This document shows positions 1 through 50,485 of a stretch of DNA of 64,000 bases, piece after piece. This stretch comes from Coenobita brevimanus (lineage: Eukaryota > Arthropoda > Malacostraca > Decapoda > Coenobitidae). Each line of letters starts with the position of its first letter. The first letter of the stretch is position 1. The stretch spans positions 54,419,991 through 54,483,990 of the forward strand of contig CM064671.1 in assembly GCA_032717465.1 (NCBI GenBank), read 5' to 3'. A program made the translations under genes and the position numbers. The notes beneath the pieces are model-generated. The model saw nothing but the letters and a program-made list of their open reading frames with translations. It did not search any database and was not told the origin of the DNA.

Positions 1-2970
1 CCTCCATCAGGGTCGGCGCAAAGCTGCAGTCCTGGAGATTATGGTGCTGTTTCAGTCACAGTTTATAAATCCAGCTCACAACGAAGAGAGCCGGTGCAAT
101 CGACTGCTCCCAAAGTTGTTATTTTTTCTGGGTTATGTTGCAGGATTATCTGAGCTGTGATATAATTATGATGTAAGTAAGGGAGCTATGTGAGGGGCTG
201 CATTGCACTGTGAGTTGTATTGTGTGTTGCTACTGTATCATGGAAACGTAGATGCAGCTGTTTCATGGAAGGGTGGTGGCTGCATCGCAGTTTTGATAAG
301 TGCATACATATATTCATATCTCTCTAGTTGTGGTTGATGAAGAATTCTATTTAGTGTAAGATTCTGAATGGCTGTGGTATAGCTGTATGTGTATGTACTT
401 ATGAAGTACTGTTCTGGTTGCAGAAAGAGATATGTTGCCTAGACTGTGTGTAGTGTTGGGTTATTTTTTGTGGCTTGGGGTTATGTAACATTAATTTGCA
501 AGGCTATGATGGGTTCTTGAGCTGAAGCGACGATTTGTGTGACTCTCATATTCATATTATCCTTGAGTGGCTGGATTTTTATTTTGTGATGTAGGTCATT
601 AACGGTTATGCTCTTGGTGCATCATCGTGTTATGCTTCAGGCTTTGACTGTGTTTCTGAAGCGTATCGATATTTGTGCTGATTAATATTGGGGCAAAGCT
701 TGGTCTACTGTCATTTAAAGTTGTTCTGATGAGTTGTTAATGGGCAGTTTTCAGATATTCTTTTTCTTGTCCAGTTTTGATATCTGTGAGTATCTGTAGG
801 GCAACGAGTTTTCGAGCTGTCTTGGCACGGATGTTACTTGTAGGCTAAGAAAAGATCATATGTGTGTGTCCATATTAAGTACAGAATTCTTACCAGTTGG
901 AGTGGATTGTTAATGAGGGGAAACCCGAGAGTGTGCTTAAGGTAAGTGTCTGTTTAAAGTGAAAAGGAATAGGTTGATTTGGTTAGTGAGGCACTCATTC
1001 TATTTAGTTTGGGCCTCTAGTGCGTATAAGTACAGGTGGAGCTGAGTTTTTGTTTGCTGAGTTTCGTTGTGTTATGAAGCTATTGCCTAATCACTGACAT
1101 AACGGGGGGTGGTAGCAAGTCTGGGGGGAAGTGATCAAAATGCGGGGATAAAGGGAGTGAAGGAAGGAGGCAGGGTCCTCGTACGCACTGTTACCGAAAA
1201 CAGAAATACTGTACTAGGCAAATGGAGGTGCGAATGAATATAAGGACGAGGTATTGATAAAGAAAGGGAATGAATGAGAAGAAAAGTATGAAGAATAAAG
1301 AAGCAAATGAAATGACAAATGCTACTCACCAGAGAAGATAAACCTTGAAATACACTTAACTTGACACTCGACAACTGATTTTACCAAGATAATTTTAAAG
1401 AACTAGTGGGAGAATTTCAAAAGGCTAATAATGTTCTTCAGGAGTTTATGTTCCATATATGGCTACGTGTATTTAACCCATATTTCGTTACACTGATTTT
1501 TAATAAGCAGATAGATGGAAGTCAGTGATATCCCATGGTTAATGAGGCATGGTATGCCATTAAGTAGAATGTTGTGCCACATAAATAATATCTGGTTTCA
1601 TACGGTAAATTAAAATTATCCAATATTTGTCTCGAAGCTTCATCCTCGTGTGTAGAGTCCGAACCCCAACCACGGCGGACAGTTACAGCGGACTATAGCT
1701 GTATATTCTTTCAAACTCATGTCACTGCTGTTGAAAACATATGCAGACTCTGATGTTTACAAGCAGCCATTAAAACACGAGGGCTCTCACGTACGTCACT
1801 CTTTCCCCATTTGAACTTTGCCGGTATTGTGGGAGGTAAAATTTGAACTATCGATCTCCTTTCAGGCTAATATGAGAGATCATGTAGAGATCATAAGAAC
1901 TGAACCATACTGAAAACTATTGAGCAAAATGTTAGGGTTGTGCTTCTTTGATGATCAGTTGAGAGGGACCTCTTTCAGGCATCCATTGAACAGTAGGCTT
2001 CTTACTGCCTGCGAACAGAGCTAGAAGCCAAGAAATTAAGTTATGCTAGCAACATATGCCCGTCACTACCTAAATTTCCACGTGGTTATCCCCCAGCAGC
2101 GGTGTTGACTCTGACCCCTAAAGGACCATGCCTTCACCAAGATGATTTGACATGTTTCCACATCCAGAGGCACATTGGCTCCTGATATCAGTAACTGTTC
2201 ACTTCTAACTTATCTCATGCTTCCATCTCATCATATGAAGATTCAGTAAGAAAGAGCATTCAGAGAGTCAACACCCGCGCCCTTCTAGTGCTCTAAGGGC
2301 CGAACACAACAGGTGTCCTGTGACTTTGACTTTAAGCCAATTGCTCTCAGAATTGAATATTTCAATCCTGGCTGACCCTTTACTCTTCAACCAAGTTTAC
2401 TCCAATTCAGATCAGGAATGATTGAACTGCTGCTTGACTGAGCCTTGTTCTCTAACCATAACTTTTTCTTTCCCCCGTGACATTGACCTTTGATTTTTTT
2501 CAGAATCAAGTGCCTTTATCTTTGCCTTATCTTGTTCCCTTGTGCAGAGGTTGACCTGCATCGAAAAAAAAAAAAAATGCTGACATTGCCACTTGACTTT
2601 AACCTTTGACATATTTTCTCAATATTAATAAGTCAACCCTTGGCAGATCCTCAGTATTTTCAATAAGCTTCGTCCAAATCTAATTCAAAGAGTTTAAGTT
2701 ATTTTGATCACACCCCAAAATTGACCTTGTCTTATAACACTGAATTTGGACTGAGTGTTTAGAAAATCGACCCTCTTCGTTTTTGCACCGAGTTCAGTGG
2801 AAATCGAACAAAGAAAAAGTTTGTTATTCTTGCTAGATAAAATTTTGACCTAACCCTGTCACCTTTACCTCAGACCTACTGTTCTAAAAATCAGTAGGTC
2901 AACCACATGCCTATCTACCTCTTCTCCAAATTTCATTAATATTGAATGAAAAGCTTTTGATTTACATTGC

Positions 2971-3008
<38 letters not shown>

Positions 3009-4030
3009 ATGCCGAGCTAAACATAACACCCGCTGTTGCTTTGTGTGCACGTGTAAAGAAAAAAAAAACAGTAGTTAAAAAAATACCTCACAAAACTGCC
3101 ATATTCTAATAATAATAATAATAATAATTAAAAAGGCGTCAGATACGTAATATACAGTCACGAGCTCAAGTTTCTAGACCCTCCCTGCCTCTCACCTGAT
3201 CAGAAGGCAGGTGGTCTCGAAGGGTGTCCTGCACAACAACTCACCCTGACAACGCACGAGCGAACATACAACCCAACATATTTTGAAACTTTGAACACAT
3301 CAAGGTAATGTGTGGGCTGATGCCTGTCCTAGGCTCGTCTGGAAGATATTCCAGTTGACTATAGGAATTCAGCCACTTCGGCCAAGCACTTCAGAGATCT
3401 TTTGTTGAGGTGTAGTTGAGGTACCTTCTTTGTGATGAGGATGCAATACATGAGGCAAGTAAGTGCTCTGTAGTTAGGGAGGTTATAATGTAGGCACACT
3501 GAATTGTTTGAGAGTTATATACCGTGTTGGTCCTGAAGCAAGAAAGGATGCTGATTACATCGTAGTCTGGCAAGGTGTGCTCGTGTCTCTCTGGTCAGGG
3601 TGGCTTCTGAGGGACTGATGTCTGTTGGTTTATCGTGAAGGATGCTTTACGGTTCGAGGTTATGAATGTCTGTATTGGCTATGGACTAATGAAGTTTCGT
3701 TGCTTGGGGGAGGAGAGATGTTATTGAGGCATTCTGTGTAGTGTGAGTAACTAGTTAATTTTTATTTCTTTATAGTTGAACTGACGCAGGGTATGAGTTC
3801 AGGCATGAGCAAAAATTCACCGAGAGTCATATGTCAGCACAGTGTTCTGCCTTGTATATCTCTCACTCCATCCCGAACAATAGAAGGCATCTTTTCTTTT
3901 CTAAATCTTTTGTTGCGTACTTCGTATTGCTATCATAGGGAAATAGTTAATGAAACACTTTCTGTTGTCTCAGTCAGCAGAGAAAGGAAAGGGAAATGTT
4001 CTCCCGAGCTAGACCTAATTAAATCATAGT
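1..4030. other. No gene recognised; 3' flank of the IR gene
   Basis: I see no splice-consistent exon or known domain on either strand. The stretch 2100-2900 holds degenerate copies of a tandem repeat rich in TTGACC and AATTT motifs, related in style to repeats near 25.1 and 46.4 kb. Simple repeats: AC at 2970-3006 and AAT at 3107-3128. Confidence 0.5.
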
Positions 4031-4036
4031 TCTGTT

Positions 4037-4147
4037 AGGTGACAGGAGGGCGATACCTCTCCAGGCATGGCAGCTACCGGGCGTGGCTCGAACTCACGAT
4101 CCCCTGGTCCCATGTTCTACGCTCTGTCACTGAGCCACCCTGTCCCC
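4037..4147 (-). mobile_element. tRNA-derived SINE fragment
   Basis: On the minus strand the segment has an A-box-like GTGGCTCAGTGACAGAGC and, about 45 bases later, a B-box GAGTTCGAGCC followed by ACGCCCGG. These are the internal RNA polymerase III promoter boxes of a tRNA. The stems do not pair well enough for a functional tRNA and no clean anticodon loop is seen, so a SINE head is the better reading. Confidence 0.55.
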
Positions 4148-4350
4148 AGTCAGCAGAGAGGTGTCAGCGAACTTTTGCTGTAGGCCGCATATGAGTGGGA
4201 TGGATCTAGTGCTGAAGAAATGGAGCTTAGTGTGTACCACTCACATGCAACTCTTTTTTGGGGAGAGGGGTGGAAATATTTTTGCTTCTGCAAAAAATTT
4301 ATCTGTTTTTGTGGGCTTCACACATTCTGTAATTATGCTTATGACTTTGA

Positions 4351-4398
<48 letters not shown>

Positions 4399-5514
4399 AC
4401 GCGAGCCAATCTTTTGTTTGCATAATGCACTCTGGTTCATATGCAATATATACCGGCTGTTTTCATTACTTCTGCTATGCTAAAATAGTGCCTTTAAATG
4501 TTTTCAGTGCATTGAGTTTTCGGAATATCTAAGTTACCTCTGTATGTTAAGAAGAGTTCCTGTTTGTGTCCAACTCAGGTCCTAGAAATCCGTTTTGTCT
4601 TTTTACTGACTGATTGAGAGTGTATATGAGATTCTTATCTGTCTGGAGTGAAAAGGATAATGGTTGATTCTGCGGGTGAAATAATCATTCTGTTTTGCCT
4701 AAGCCAATGGTCTAGTGAGTAATGGCACCTGTACTCTTGGAAGTATTTTCTTGCTTCTTGAGACTGGACAGCTGTGAAGCAATTGTAAATCAGCATATGA
4801 CAATACAGTTTCTTAATGAGGTTGGCAGTGGTCTTGGAGGAAAATGCGAAAAAGAAATGGTGAAATGACTGAACCATGTGGGACACGCTGGAGGACAGCC
4901 AATTCTGAAAACAAAATTTAGATTTTTGTAAACGATCTGGGCTTGTCGACGGAAATGAGGATGGTCAGACATTACTTGCTATTTTCTTCTCCTTTCTGTT
5001 CAAGACTTTACCGATCAGGATATTGCTAAGTAATGCTGAAAGCTTTCTTTAAGACTGTTCCGACAAGAGTGGCTCTGACTGGGCTTTGCTTCTTAGTGAA
5101 ACCATCTACGATTAGCTTGATAAACTGGAAAAAGTGTTCCTGGGCTTACTGTTTGGGCAGGAATTTATGTTGGAGGGTGTACAGAGCAACAGTGTAGGTG
5201 TATATGATGAAGAAATATTGGTTAGTTTACCTAGCTTGAGTATAAGGACGATAATTGCTTTCTTCCAGATGTCTGAGACTTTGTTGTGCATTCAGAGTAA
5301 AAGTTGAAAATTCAGTGAGGACGTTTATAGCAATGGTCCGACCTGTTTTAAGTCGATGTTTGAAATCTGGTTTGGTTATACTTCTCGGGATTTTTGTTCT
5401 TTTAATAATTTTCTGGATTTACAAGGTGAGTGAAGGGAGATGCTATGTGTCTCCATTGATTTTCCGTATTATACATTTATTTATTTATATGATGCATGGC
5501 TCCTTTTTCATTTT

Positions 5515-5705
5515 TTTTTATGCGAGGAAGAAGGAACCGAAGGCCATGAGCCCGCAATAACAGTTCCCTCCAAGAGAAAAACAAAATACAATAGAGAGCC
5601 AAATTCAAGTTCCGATCATTTCGAGATGCCTGGACACTGCGTTTGAAAGACTGGAGATCATAGGCAGCAGCAAATACAGACTGAGGAGGACAGTTTGATT
5701 CCTTG
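5515..5705 (-). mobile_element. 3' fragment of a jockey-like LINE
   Basis: The sequence from the T-rich run at 5510 to about 5700 matches by eye the 3' ends at 38485 and 39030, including the shared AAGGAACCGAAGGC-type start and the CACTGCGTTTGAAAGACTGGAG block. The T-run is the poly(A) tail seen from the other strand, so the insertion lies on the minus strand and is strongly 5' truncated. Confidence 0.7.
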
Positions 5706-6060
5706 AGAGCTAGCGATACATATTAGTTTATTAGAGTGTTACTGGTCTCATGGCTCCTTTTTCATAGGAGGATTCCTTGTGGACTATTGATACATATTAG
5801 TTTATTAAAGTATTACTGGTCTGTTCTTACAGAGAATGGTCCCATCGCTGTCCCTTAAGGCTTTACTGCAAACTGTTTGGCTGTAGGAACCAGAATAATG
5901 GCATACGTGGGCTGAAGAGATAACTGAATGAGCAAGAAGATACTGAAAATATTTTAAATGTTAGTAAAAACTGTATTTTTGGATGACACCGACGCACTCA
6001 CAAACCACAGCCAGAAATCCTTGGCAGCTTCTAAATACATATTTAAGATTAAGCAGGCAT

Positions 6061-6455
6061 CCAATACATTGCCACTATGCCGGGAATTGAACCCGAGACT
6101 CTCAGGTAAGAACCAGGCAGCATACCACTACACCACAACCAGGTAAAAGTTATCTCACATTGTCACAATCTTGTAACCAATGTCCCTCCGTCCCCAGTGT
6201 GGGTCTGGAGAGGCTGAGATAACCCCCTGGCACTCGGGTGCCGTAAACGCTTGGGACAGATTAAAAGCCTCTACTTGCCCGAGTGCCAGGGGGTTATCTC
6301 AACCTCTTCAGGCTCACAGTGGGGGCGGAGGGACATTGGTTAAGAGATTGTGACAATGTGAGATAACTTTTACTTGGTCGTAAAGTAGTGGTATGCTGCC
6401 AGGCTAGCACCTGAGAGTCCCAGGTTCGATTCCCAGCATAGTGTTAATATATTGG
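6061..6455. mobile_element. Inverted pair of tRNA-derived SINE-like units (foldback)
   Basis: Two arms of 178 nt (6061-6238 and 6278-6455) are near-perfect reverse complements around a 39-nt spacer. Each outer end carries a tRNA-like block. In the right arm AAGTAGTGGTATGCTGCC resembles an A box and AGGTTCGATTCCC is a B box; the left arm has their complements. Inner arm ends share CCCGAGTGCCAGGGGGTTAT. Either two SINE copies inserted head to head or one foldback element that moves as a unit. Confidence 0.7.
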
Positions 6456-6674
6456 ATTATTTTTCCTATGTCAAGTACAGGTTTCTCTGTTCACTAAACA
6501 GGCGTATACACGTGGCCAGATGAGGATGGGTAGTGGAAAGGATAATGAAAAGACCAGATCGAGGGTCAAGATCGCTTCAAAGAATGATAGAGAGCAGTAC
6601 AGAGTCCGGTAATAAGCCTCAGCAGTGGCCTTTTTGACTTTAAATCCATGCTACCAACAAACGAGGTATTGGAG

Positions 6675-6870
6675 AGAAACGCCTTCACGTGGTGGCAATG
6701 ATATGGGTCCACTGTCTGATCTTACATACATTACTCAGTTCCCTCCCTCTCCCCGCACAGGAAGATGGTGGACTGCAGGACAAGGGTAACTTCAGCCTAC
6801 AGTCCACTGAATTCTTATTCTGATTAGCCCCCAAAACTACTACTACTACTGCTACTACTACTACTACTGA
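6675..6870 (+). mobile_element. Short interspersed repeat with TAC-repeat tail, copy 1
   Basis: Similar by eye to 15500-15676. Shared blocks are GTGGTGGCA, CTCCACTG-type, TTCCCTCC, CAGCCTACAGTCCACTGA-type and ATTCTGATTAG-type, and both end in a run of TAC triplets. The TAC run probably serves as the 3' tail. No coding capacity. Confidence 0.5.
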
Positions 6871-7088
6871 CAAACGATCTTAGAAGTATCTGTTTCAGGT
6901 ACATAATTGCAAGACACGTTTCAGGAAGAAGAGCTTCAAGAAATGGATAGAACAGATGTGCTGCATCGAGTAAACGGCATTCATATTAGTCTGAGATTTG
7001 AGAAAGAGTGGCAGCTTCGATAGTGATCCTAGACTCGATATCCTTCTCCTGCTGGTCATCCTTTCCGCTTTTGCCCTGCCTTTGCGTC

Positions 7089-7126
<38 letters not shown>

Positions 7127-7515
7127 CTGCATGACCCCTTTTTTTTCTTTTTCAAATTTTTCTTACGTGCAGACGATTTCATTTAAATAAGAGGGGCTAC
7201 TAGAATTGAAAAGGATAAACTCACAATTAACCCTTGAATCAGACAACTCATTTTAATGGCTTATTCTTACCTGTTTAAGACGATTTTATTCAACTTTATA
7301 AAGGCATCTCTTACTGAAGAAATTTAAAAAAGCCACATCTAACACCTCCGCCTCGAAATGTCTCTCCGAAACTGAAAATCGTTTTGCGGTAGCTAGAATG
7401 AAGTATAACAGACTTCTCTATACATAAGGAGTTAAAACAACCAAGAAAGAGGAGCTCACAAAAGTATGAGACTGGCAGTAGAAAGTTGTTGACAATCTTA
7501 TTGCTTACAAAGAAT

Positions 7516-7521
7516 TTTATT
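7516..7521 (-). promoter_or_regulatory. Polyadenylation signal AATAAA of the IR gene
   Basis: AATAAA on the minus strand begins 15 bases past the IR stop codon, in GAAATAAAATTC. This would give a very short 3' UTR. Expected position and canonical hexamer; cleavage itself is not visible. Confidence 0.6.
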
Positions 7522-7535
7522 TCAACTGTGCACAA

Positions 7536-44632
<37,097 letters not shown>

Positions 44633-44639
44633 CGGTGTC

Positions 44640-46170
44640 TGAAAAAGTATGGAAAAATGTAAACTGCAGATATCGGAGATTACTTAGGCACAGTAGTCAA
44701 AAGGCTACTAATTCATTCTGAAAGTGAGAATTAAAAAAAATATTGATTTTTCAACTAAAATATTACAATTGGGGGAAGAAAAGTTTTTCTTCATTTATAT
44801 GAATATAATGCACAGAAATTATACCAGTATATAACCGCCTTTAGCAATGAAAAACATAAGGCTATACAAAATGAAAACATGACAAAATTTCTTTGTACCG
44901 GTATCATTAAAGACCAACTTGACTACGGAACATTCTCAACAAACATAATTAACAAAAAAATGCTTTTTGAAACAACCTGGGTAAGACAACAAAAAACATT
45001 TCGATAAAGTTTTTCCTGTACCAGCGAAGGTTGATCCGACCATATAAAATCCTCCAAAGGACTCTCCTTATGTAACGAACCTACGGCCACTCATCTTGGT
45101 TCCTTCGATTTACACGTCCGTATTGAACTGAAGTTACAGACCGAGAAAGTAAAAATAACTTAATGAAAAAAAAAAAAAAAAATGGAAGGAGGTATGGAAG
45201 CTACTAAATATTTCAAAACATGTAACAGTCAGCGAAAGTTCCGCATTACCCACTTTTCGGAGCATTGGTGGTCGACGATTAGTCAGGAAGCAGCAGCCAG
45301 ACCCCACATGTCTGGTAACTGTGGGTAGGAGGGAGGGTGTCGGGGGTGGGTGGGTCTGGAGAGTTGCTCATGTCACAGTATCAATAATCAATGATTTTGC
45401 GTCCGAGGTATTCCCGAAGTGCAATAGCGGTATGTAGTTTGTATGGTATTACACTGTCCTCTGAGTCTATTTACATTACTGCAGGATTATTTGAAGCAAT
45501 GTTTAGAGTTGCTCTGGTGAATCTTAGAGATGTGAAGCTGGAAAAACTGGTCTGCACAATTTAGAGTTAAGGTTATTAATTGGGCAGCGGATAGAGAAGT
45601 ACACTTGGAAAGAAAAAGTTTGCGGTGAATGTGTAATGTTTTAAACATACGGAAGATAATGCTTCCTAATTAGGATTTTCATAAATTTCATAAAACTTTT
45701 CTATTCACTTAATAGAGATTACCTGGAATGAACGTGGTGATCATGCCACTCGGATGGCTGGGACCCCGGACCTATGTTATTGCTGCTGACTCTTCAGGGT
45801 CCCTAGTAATACCTTGTTGATTAAAAATGATCTCTGATTCAGTATTTCATATCTACAGATTGCGGACAAAGTTGTGGTTTCCTAATTATGTCTATTTCTT
45901 TCAGCTTACTCTGTTGAACACTGCTAAACTGGAGTCTCACAAAACATGCCTGTTGTTATCATTTTCCTCAGGGTTCTAGCCGCCAATAATTTTTGGTTGT
46001 CTCTATACATTCCTGGTTTTTCTACCCCTGGAGTATGTGTGGGGTTACTCTGTGCTCCTGCTCTGTTTTCAACCTGTAATATGTATAGATACATTAGAGT
46101 CTGCTACGCCCTTCATTACCTATAAGGTACTGGTTATAATAAGGTTACTGTTTTTATTAAATATAAACAT
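44640..46170. other. Upstream flank of the IR gene; no exon assigned
   Basis: The IR promoter and a non-coding first exon should lie here or further right. A moderately GC-rich patch at about 45240-45420 is the best place to look for a start site, but no motif settles it. No other gene recognised. Confidence 0.3.
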
Positions 46171-46172
46171 GC

Positions 46173-46176
<4 letters not shown>

Positions 46177-46261
<85 letters not shown>
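46177..46261. repeat. AT microsatellite
   Basis: About 42 AT units. Confidence 0.95.
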
Positions 46262-46263
<2 letters not shown>

Positions 46264-46339
46264 ATAATACCTGTATTGTAACACAGTAGTATCCATATAT
46301 TATAACATGTAAGGAGCACTCAAAGAGTGCAACACCCTC

Positions 46340-47040
46340 TCCCTCCCACTGGTATCAGGGTTAAAGATTTGACTTGAAAAATCGAATTATTTTATTCTTT
46401 CATGAAATTACCTCAGCCCATCCTCCAGCTCTGGTCTAAATCGGGTCAAGACTGAGTCGATATTTTCCTCTGACCTCAATATTTTACGTATTGTTATCAA
46501 AGTCAAATTTCTTTATCCTTGACAGTCTCTCAGTTCTTCCACCAAGTATGAATAAAATTGATTTAATACTGTTTGAATAATAGGGCTGAACACATAACTT
46601 TGCACTGTGACCTTCCTCTTTTGCGGATAATTCTCGTAATCAATCCCCTTGAACCCTGCTTTACTTAAAACAAATAAACTTCAGCAGTATTTCGTTTACA
46701 TCAGATTAAAACTGTTTATGTTGACTTTGTCATATTACCATGAACTTTCCCCTGTTGTTCTAAAGAACACTGTAATTCCCTTGGCTCACCCACAAAACTA
46801 TCTTAGTTAATAAGTTCACTCACAGGCGCTGGGGTCGAACTTTGATCCTGCCTCGTGGCCCTGATATGTTGTCAAAAGAACTGTCTTCTTTCCTGCCTTA
46901 CCCGCAGCCGTTACACCAGATTTGGTATAAATCAATTTAAAATCATGGTAGGTCAGGTTTGAACTAGTGCTGTATCCTTAACCTTTGACATGTTCTTCTA
47001 AAAACAATAAGCTTATTCCATGGTGTGGCCTTCAATCATT
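46340..47040. repeat. Degenerate tandem repeat, reverse orientation
   Basis: Blocks such as CTGGTCTAAATCGGGTCAAG, CACCAAGTATGAATAAAATTG and CAGATTTGGTATAAATCA recur about every 110-150 bp. They look like the complement of units at 25080-25600 and resemble 2100-2900. Confidence 0.45.
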
Positions 47041-47071
47041 CCAACAAGTTTCATAAAAGGTGAGTTAGTTC

Positions 47072-47145
<74 letters not shown>

Positions 47146-47165
47146 ATCAAAATATCTTCAGTCAC

Positions 47166-47240
<75 letters not shown>
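47072..47240. repeat. CT/CA and AT microsatellites
   Basis: CT run 47072-47094, CA run to 47143, then AT run 47169-47240. Confidence 0.95.
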
Positions 47241-47244
<4 letters not shown>

Positions 47245-47824
47245 GTATTATGTTATTATAATATCGGTTATACTTGTGTGTCTGATATATCGACTTATGT
47301 ACGAAGGATTAGAATATGATGTCCCTTGCTATGAAGAAAATGAAAATGATCGCAAACTTATGTTTGTCATGTTTCTTCAAATTTTCTGGTATTGTTACTG
47401 TTGGGTGTGCCGACTTCAGACCAGCAAGGTGCCTTATTGCTGCAGCTGCAACATCTCTATAAATACATTTTTTTTAATGATAGTTTTCCTTTTTAAAAAA
47501 TATGTTTAGTTTCTTAAATTGCAAATAATGTTTTGTTTCAGATGGGACGCATCATATAAAATGCATATTTTTCATTCAGTCAATTAATTAATGTATATTA
47601 TTATTTACTGTGACTGAAAATTCCCCATTATCGAAGGTGTATGTGAATCAAAGTTTACTCGAGCATACATGGAACACGCTGTTCATCACTGGCAGCCCAC
47701 AATTTGTTCAGCTTCCTCAGTGTTATCCTCTGTATCACTGTTTTACTATGTGCTCTGTCCCAATGCCCATACTGGTGTACTATAACTTGTTCGGATCTTT
47801 CCACTACGTTGAGGCTGTTGCCAC

Positions 47825-48475
47825 ACCCCTATTATTTCATATTTAGACAAACCATCTATGACAAATTACCTTTATCAGTTTTAGAAGGTGTGATTCTTTG
47901 GTCATTAAACAATGAAATTGAGGAGAGGATTAGACAGGGTTGGCGAGCTGTTGAAATCTGTTTGGAATAATAATATGCTGTCGGTACATACTACAGTGAA
48001 AATTTACAAGTCCATGGTTAGACCAATTTTACTTTATGGGCATGAGTTAACGTACAGTACAATTGCAACAGATCAGAAAGTATTAGGATTTGAGAATAAA
48101 ATACTGAGATAGATTCTTGGGGTAAAATGGCAAGAGAGAGTTACAAATGAAAGAGTAAGGGATATTACGAGAGTGGAACCAGTTGATAAATACGAGTATG
48201 TGAGACTGTCTCGCCGGATATGGCTGGGACACATATAGAGAAAAGAAGACAGTTTCATACAAGATGTGTCAGAGTGGACTGCTAGAGGAAGAAGAGGCAG
48301 AGGTAGGCCGAGGGAAACCTGGTTGAGGAAAATGAAAAGAGAAACAGGGAAGGAGTGTTGGTGGGACCTGAAGAAGATGGCATGAGACATATTTTAGTGG
48401 ATTGAGTTCATCGAGGCCCTATGCATCCCGTGGGTTGCCACAGGAAATATTTGATTGATTGATAGATTCCTATAC
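47825..48475 (+). mobile_element. LINE 3' end (plus strand)
   Basis: With stops and shifts it reads IYKSMVRPILLYGHEL, ILGVKWQERVTNERVRD, LSRRIWLGHI and GRRGRGRPRETWLRKMK, the conserved C-terminal region of a non-LTR reverse transcriptase ORF. The tail is TTGATTGATTGATAG near 48455-48470. Different subfamily from the copy at 43340. Confidence 0.75.
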
Positions 48476-48479
48476 CACA

Positions 48480-50420
48480 GCTCGAATGTGTTCAGTTCAG
48501 AATCGTTTTGTGCTCTGTTTCCAGTAACCTTTACTGGGCTAAGAGTAATCTAGTACCACTCACTCTCGCCACCACCAGTACCTAACGATATCATGAACTA
48601 CATGCATGGGAATCATATCTCAAGTTTATTTTATTGTGACAAGTTGTACGTGAAGGATTGCGGGTTCATGAAACAATCACTTTAGTTCTGTCTTCCCATA
48701 GTTTTCATCCAACACATGTCAGTAAAAACAATGACTTAGTGTTTATTTATATTTTATCGCATGGAGAATCATTGATATTATTTTGCACCAAATAGGCCTT
48801 TTCCTTGTTGCATATTAAACAAGCTGTAATATTAATATTGCATGGAAATGTATCACTTTTATACAGGGCTCAAACAGGGTTTGATTTGCTAGCTTTACAG
48901 CTCACGGTAACATTCTCTGTAACTAACAAATTTATTTTTAATGTAGAAGTGTATCGTATGTCCAGGTGATATGGAATGGAACACTTGGCAACCCCGACTC
49001 GACTGGGCACCTGCCTACTGTGGGTGGAGGTGGCACAGCAGGGTGGTAAACTCTTGCCACTGTTTCAGCTAGTTATCTTCATTATGTTGTGGCAGCCTTC
49101 CTTTAACAATAAGAATGTATTAATGTATATATTGGGAGTGACATTTTCATTAAGTCCTCATGAATTCGAATGACCAAATGTTAAATTCATGCTGGTCTTA
49201 CGATATCATGTGGTAAGCATCGGAGTAAGATACTGCCAAATCTGGTGTTTTCTTTCCAATAAAATTCTCTCAAACCTTTCAAAAAAAGAAGCTTGTGAGG
49301 AGAACAAGTACAAATAATTATTTAAGAAATGTACAAACATAATTACCAACGATTGTTCCTTTTTTCCATAACAACTACATCATAAACTACAGCAGACAGT
49401 CAGGACCACCGTTACAAGTGACAAAGTTCATTCACAGAAATCTACACTTTACCACGGCAGGTTACCAGGAGTCGCCAACCAGCCACTTGACATGTAGCAG
49501 GTTCATAATTATGTCGACGGGTGTATTTTTATATTATCTGTCTGTAAGAAGATTGTTACAACTCTGAGTGGTCTGTATGTCTTATTTCCTAAGTCGTTTA
49601 AATTTGTGTTTTGATGCCGAATCCATTTTTTCAAAGCCACCACTGTACAATAATATTACACATAAGTAAGGCCTCTCGTACTGCAGAGGTTCTCGACCGC
49701 TATATCTGTCTCTGCAGTTCGGAAAAAAAAAATGACTACATCAAACCTCCAAGTTCAGAGAACCTCTCTGAATCAGAATTAAATCGATAGGAGACAGCAA
49801 AGCCCAAATTAATGTAACGTCTTCGAGTGGTATTGAAGAATACTAGCACACTAAAACTAACACAGTACTCATAGTCATGAACAGATGCCTATCATGAAAC
49901 TGTCTTTTAAGCCTATGGCTGTGCACTTGCACTGAGAAGTATCCTTACAATGTTGTTAAACAATATGACACAAACAGAGAAGACAATGAAAAAAAGGTGG
50001 GGGCCATGGAAACTGTTGGTAACCCTGAATATCCATTAGTTATGATTTTGCATAGGATGGGGGAGGAATATCCTGTCATTTAATTTAATAAATGCATCGG
50101 TATGGATGTATACAATTGTATAAATATATCCACTCACTTGATGTAGTACCGTACTGCCTACTTCTTCCTTAGCCTTTATCATTCTTTTTCTGTGCCTGCC
50201 CTCTTCTCTTCCTATTCCTCCTATCTTTCCTGTCACTTCTTATTGTTTTCTTTCCTTTAAAGATGGCTTTACATTGAGTGACAAGCAAAATGGTTTCCTG
50301 TAAGCCAAGAAACCATTTACAACGCTGGGTGGTAACCATGTAACCAAACCATACGTGCTCCCTATGTGTCAACAACTGGGTTGGTGGAGGCTGAGTACCC
50401 CTCCTCGTACAACAAATAAC
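48480..50420. other. No feature recognised
   Basis: No domain, splice-consistent exon or clear repeat seen on either strand. The plus ORF at 48976-49173 has no recognisable motif. Confidence 0.4.
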
Positions 50421-50429
50421 TCAAAGTCA

Positions 50430-50485
50430 AATGGGCACCCCTTACGGGATTATGGCGTCTGGCAATGGATAGATATATACATGTA
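50430..50485 (+). mobile_element. Minimal LINE 3' end
   Basis: CCCCTTACGGGATTATGGCG then TCTGGCAATGGATAGATAT matches only the last 50 bp of the RTE-like family, a severely truncated insertion. Confidence 0.55.

Noticed and set aside
4037..4147. Functional tRNA gene
   Set aside because: A and B boxes are present, but acceptor and anticodon stems do not pair properly. SINE is more likely.
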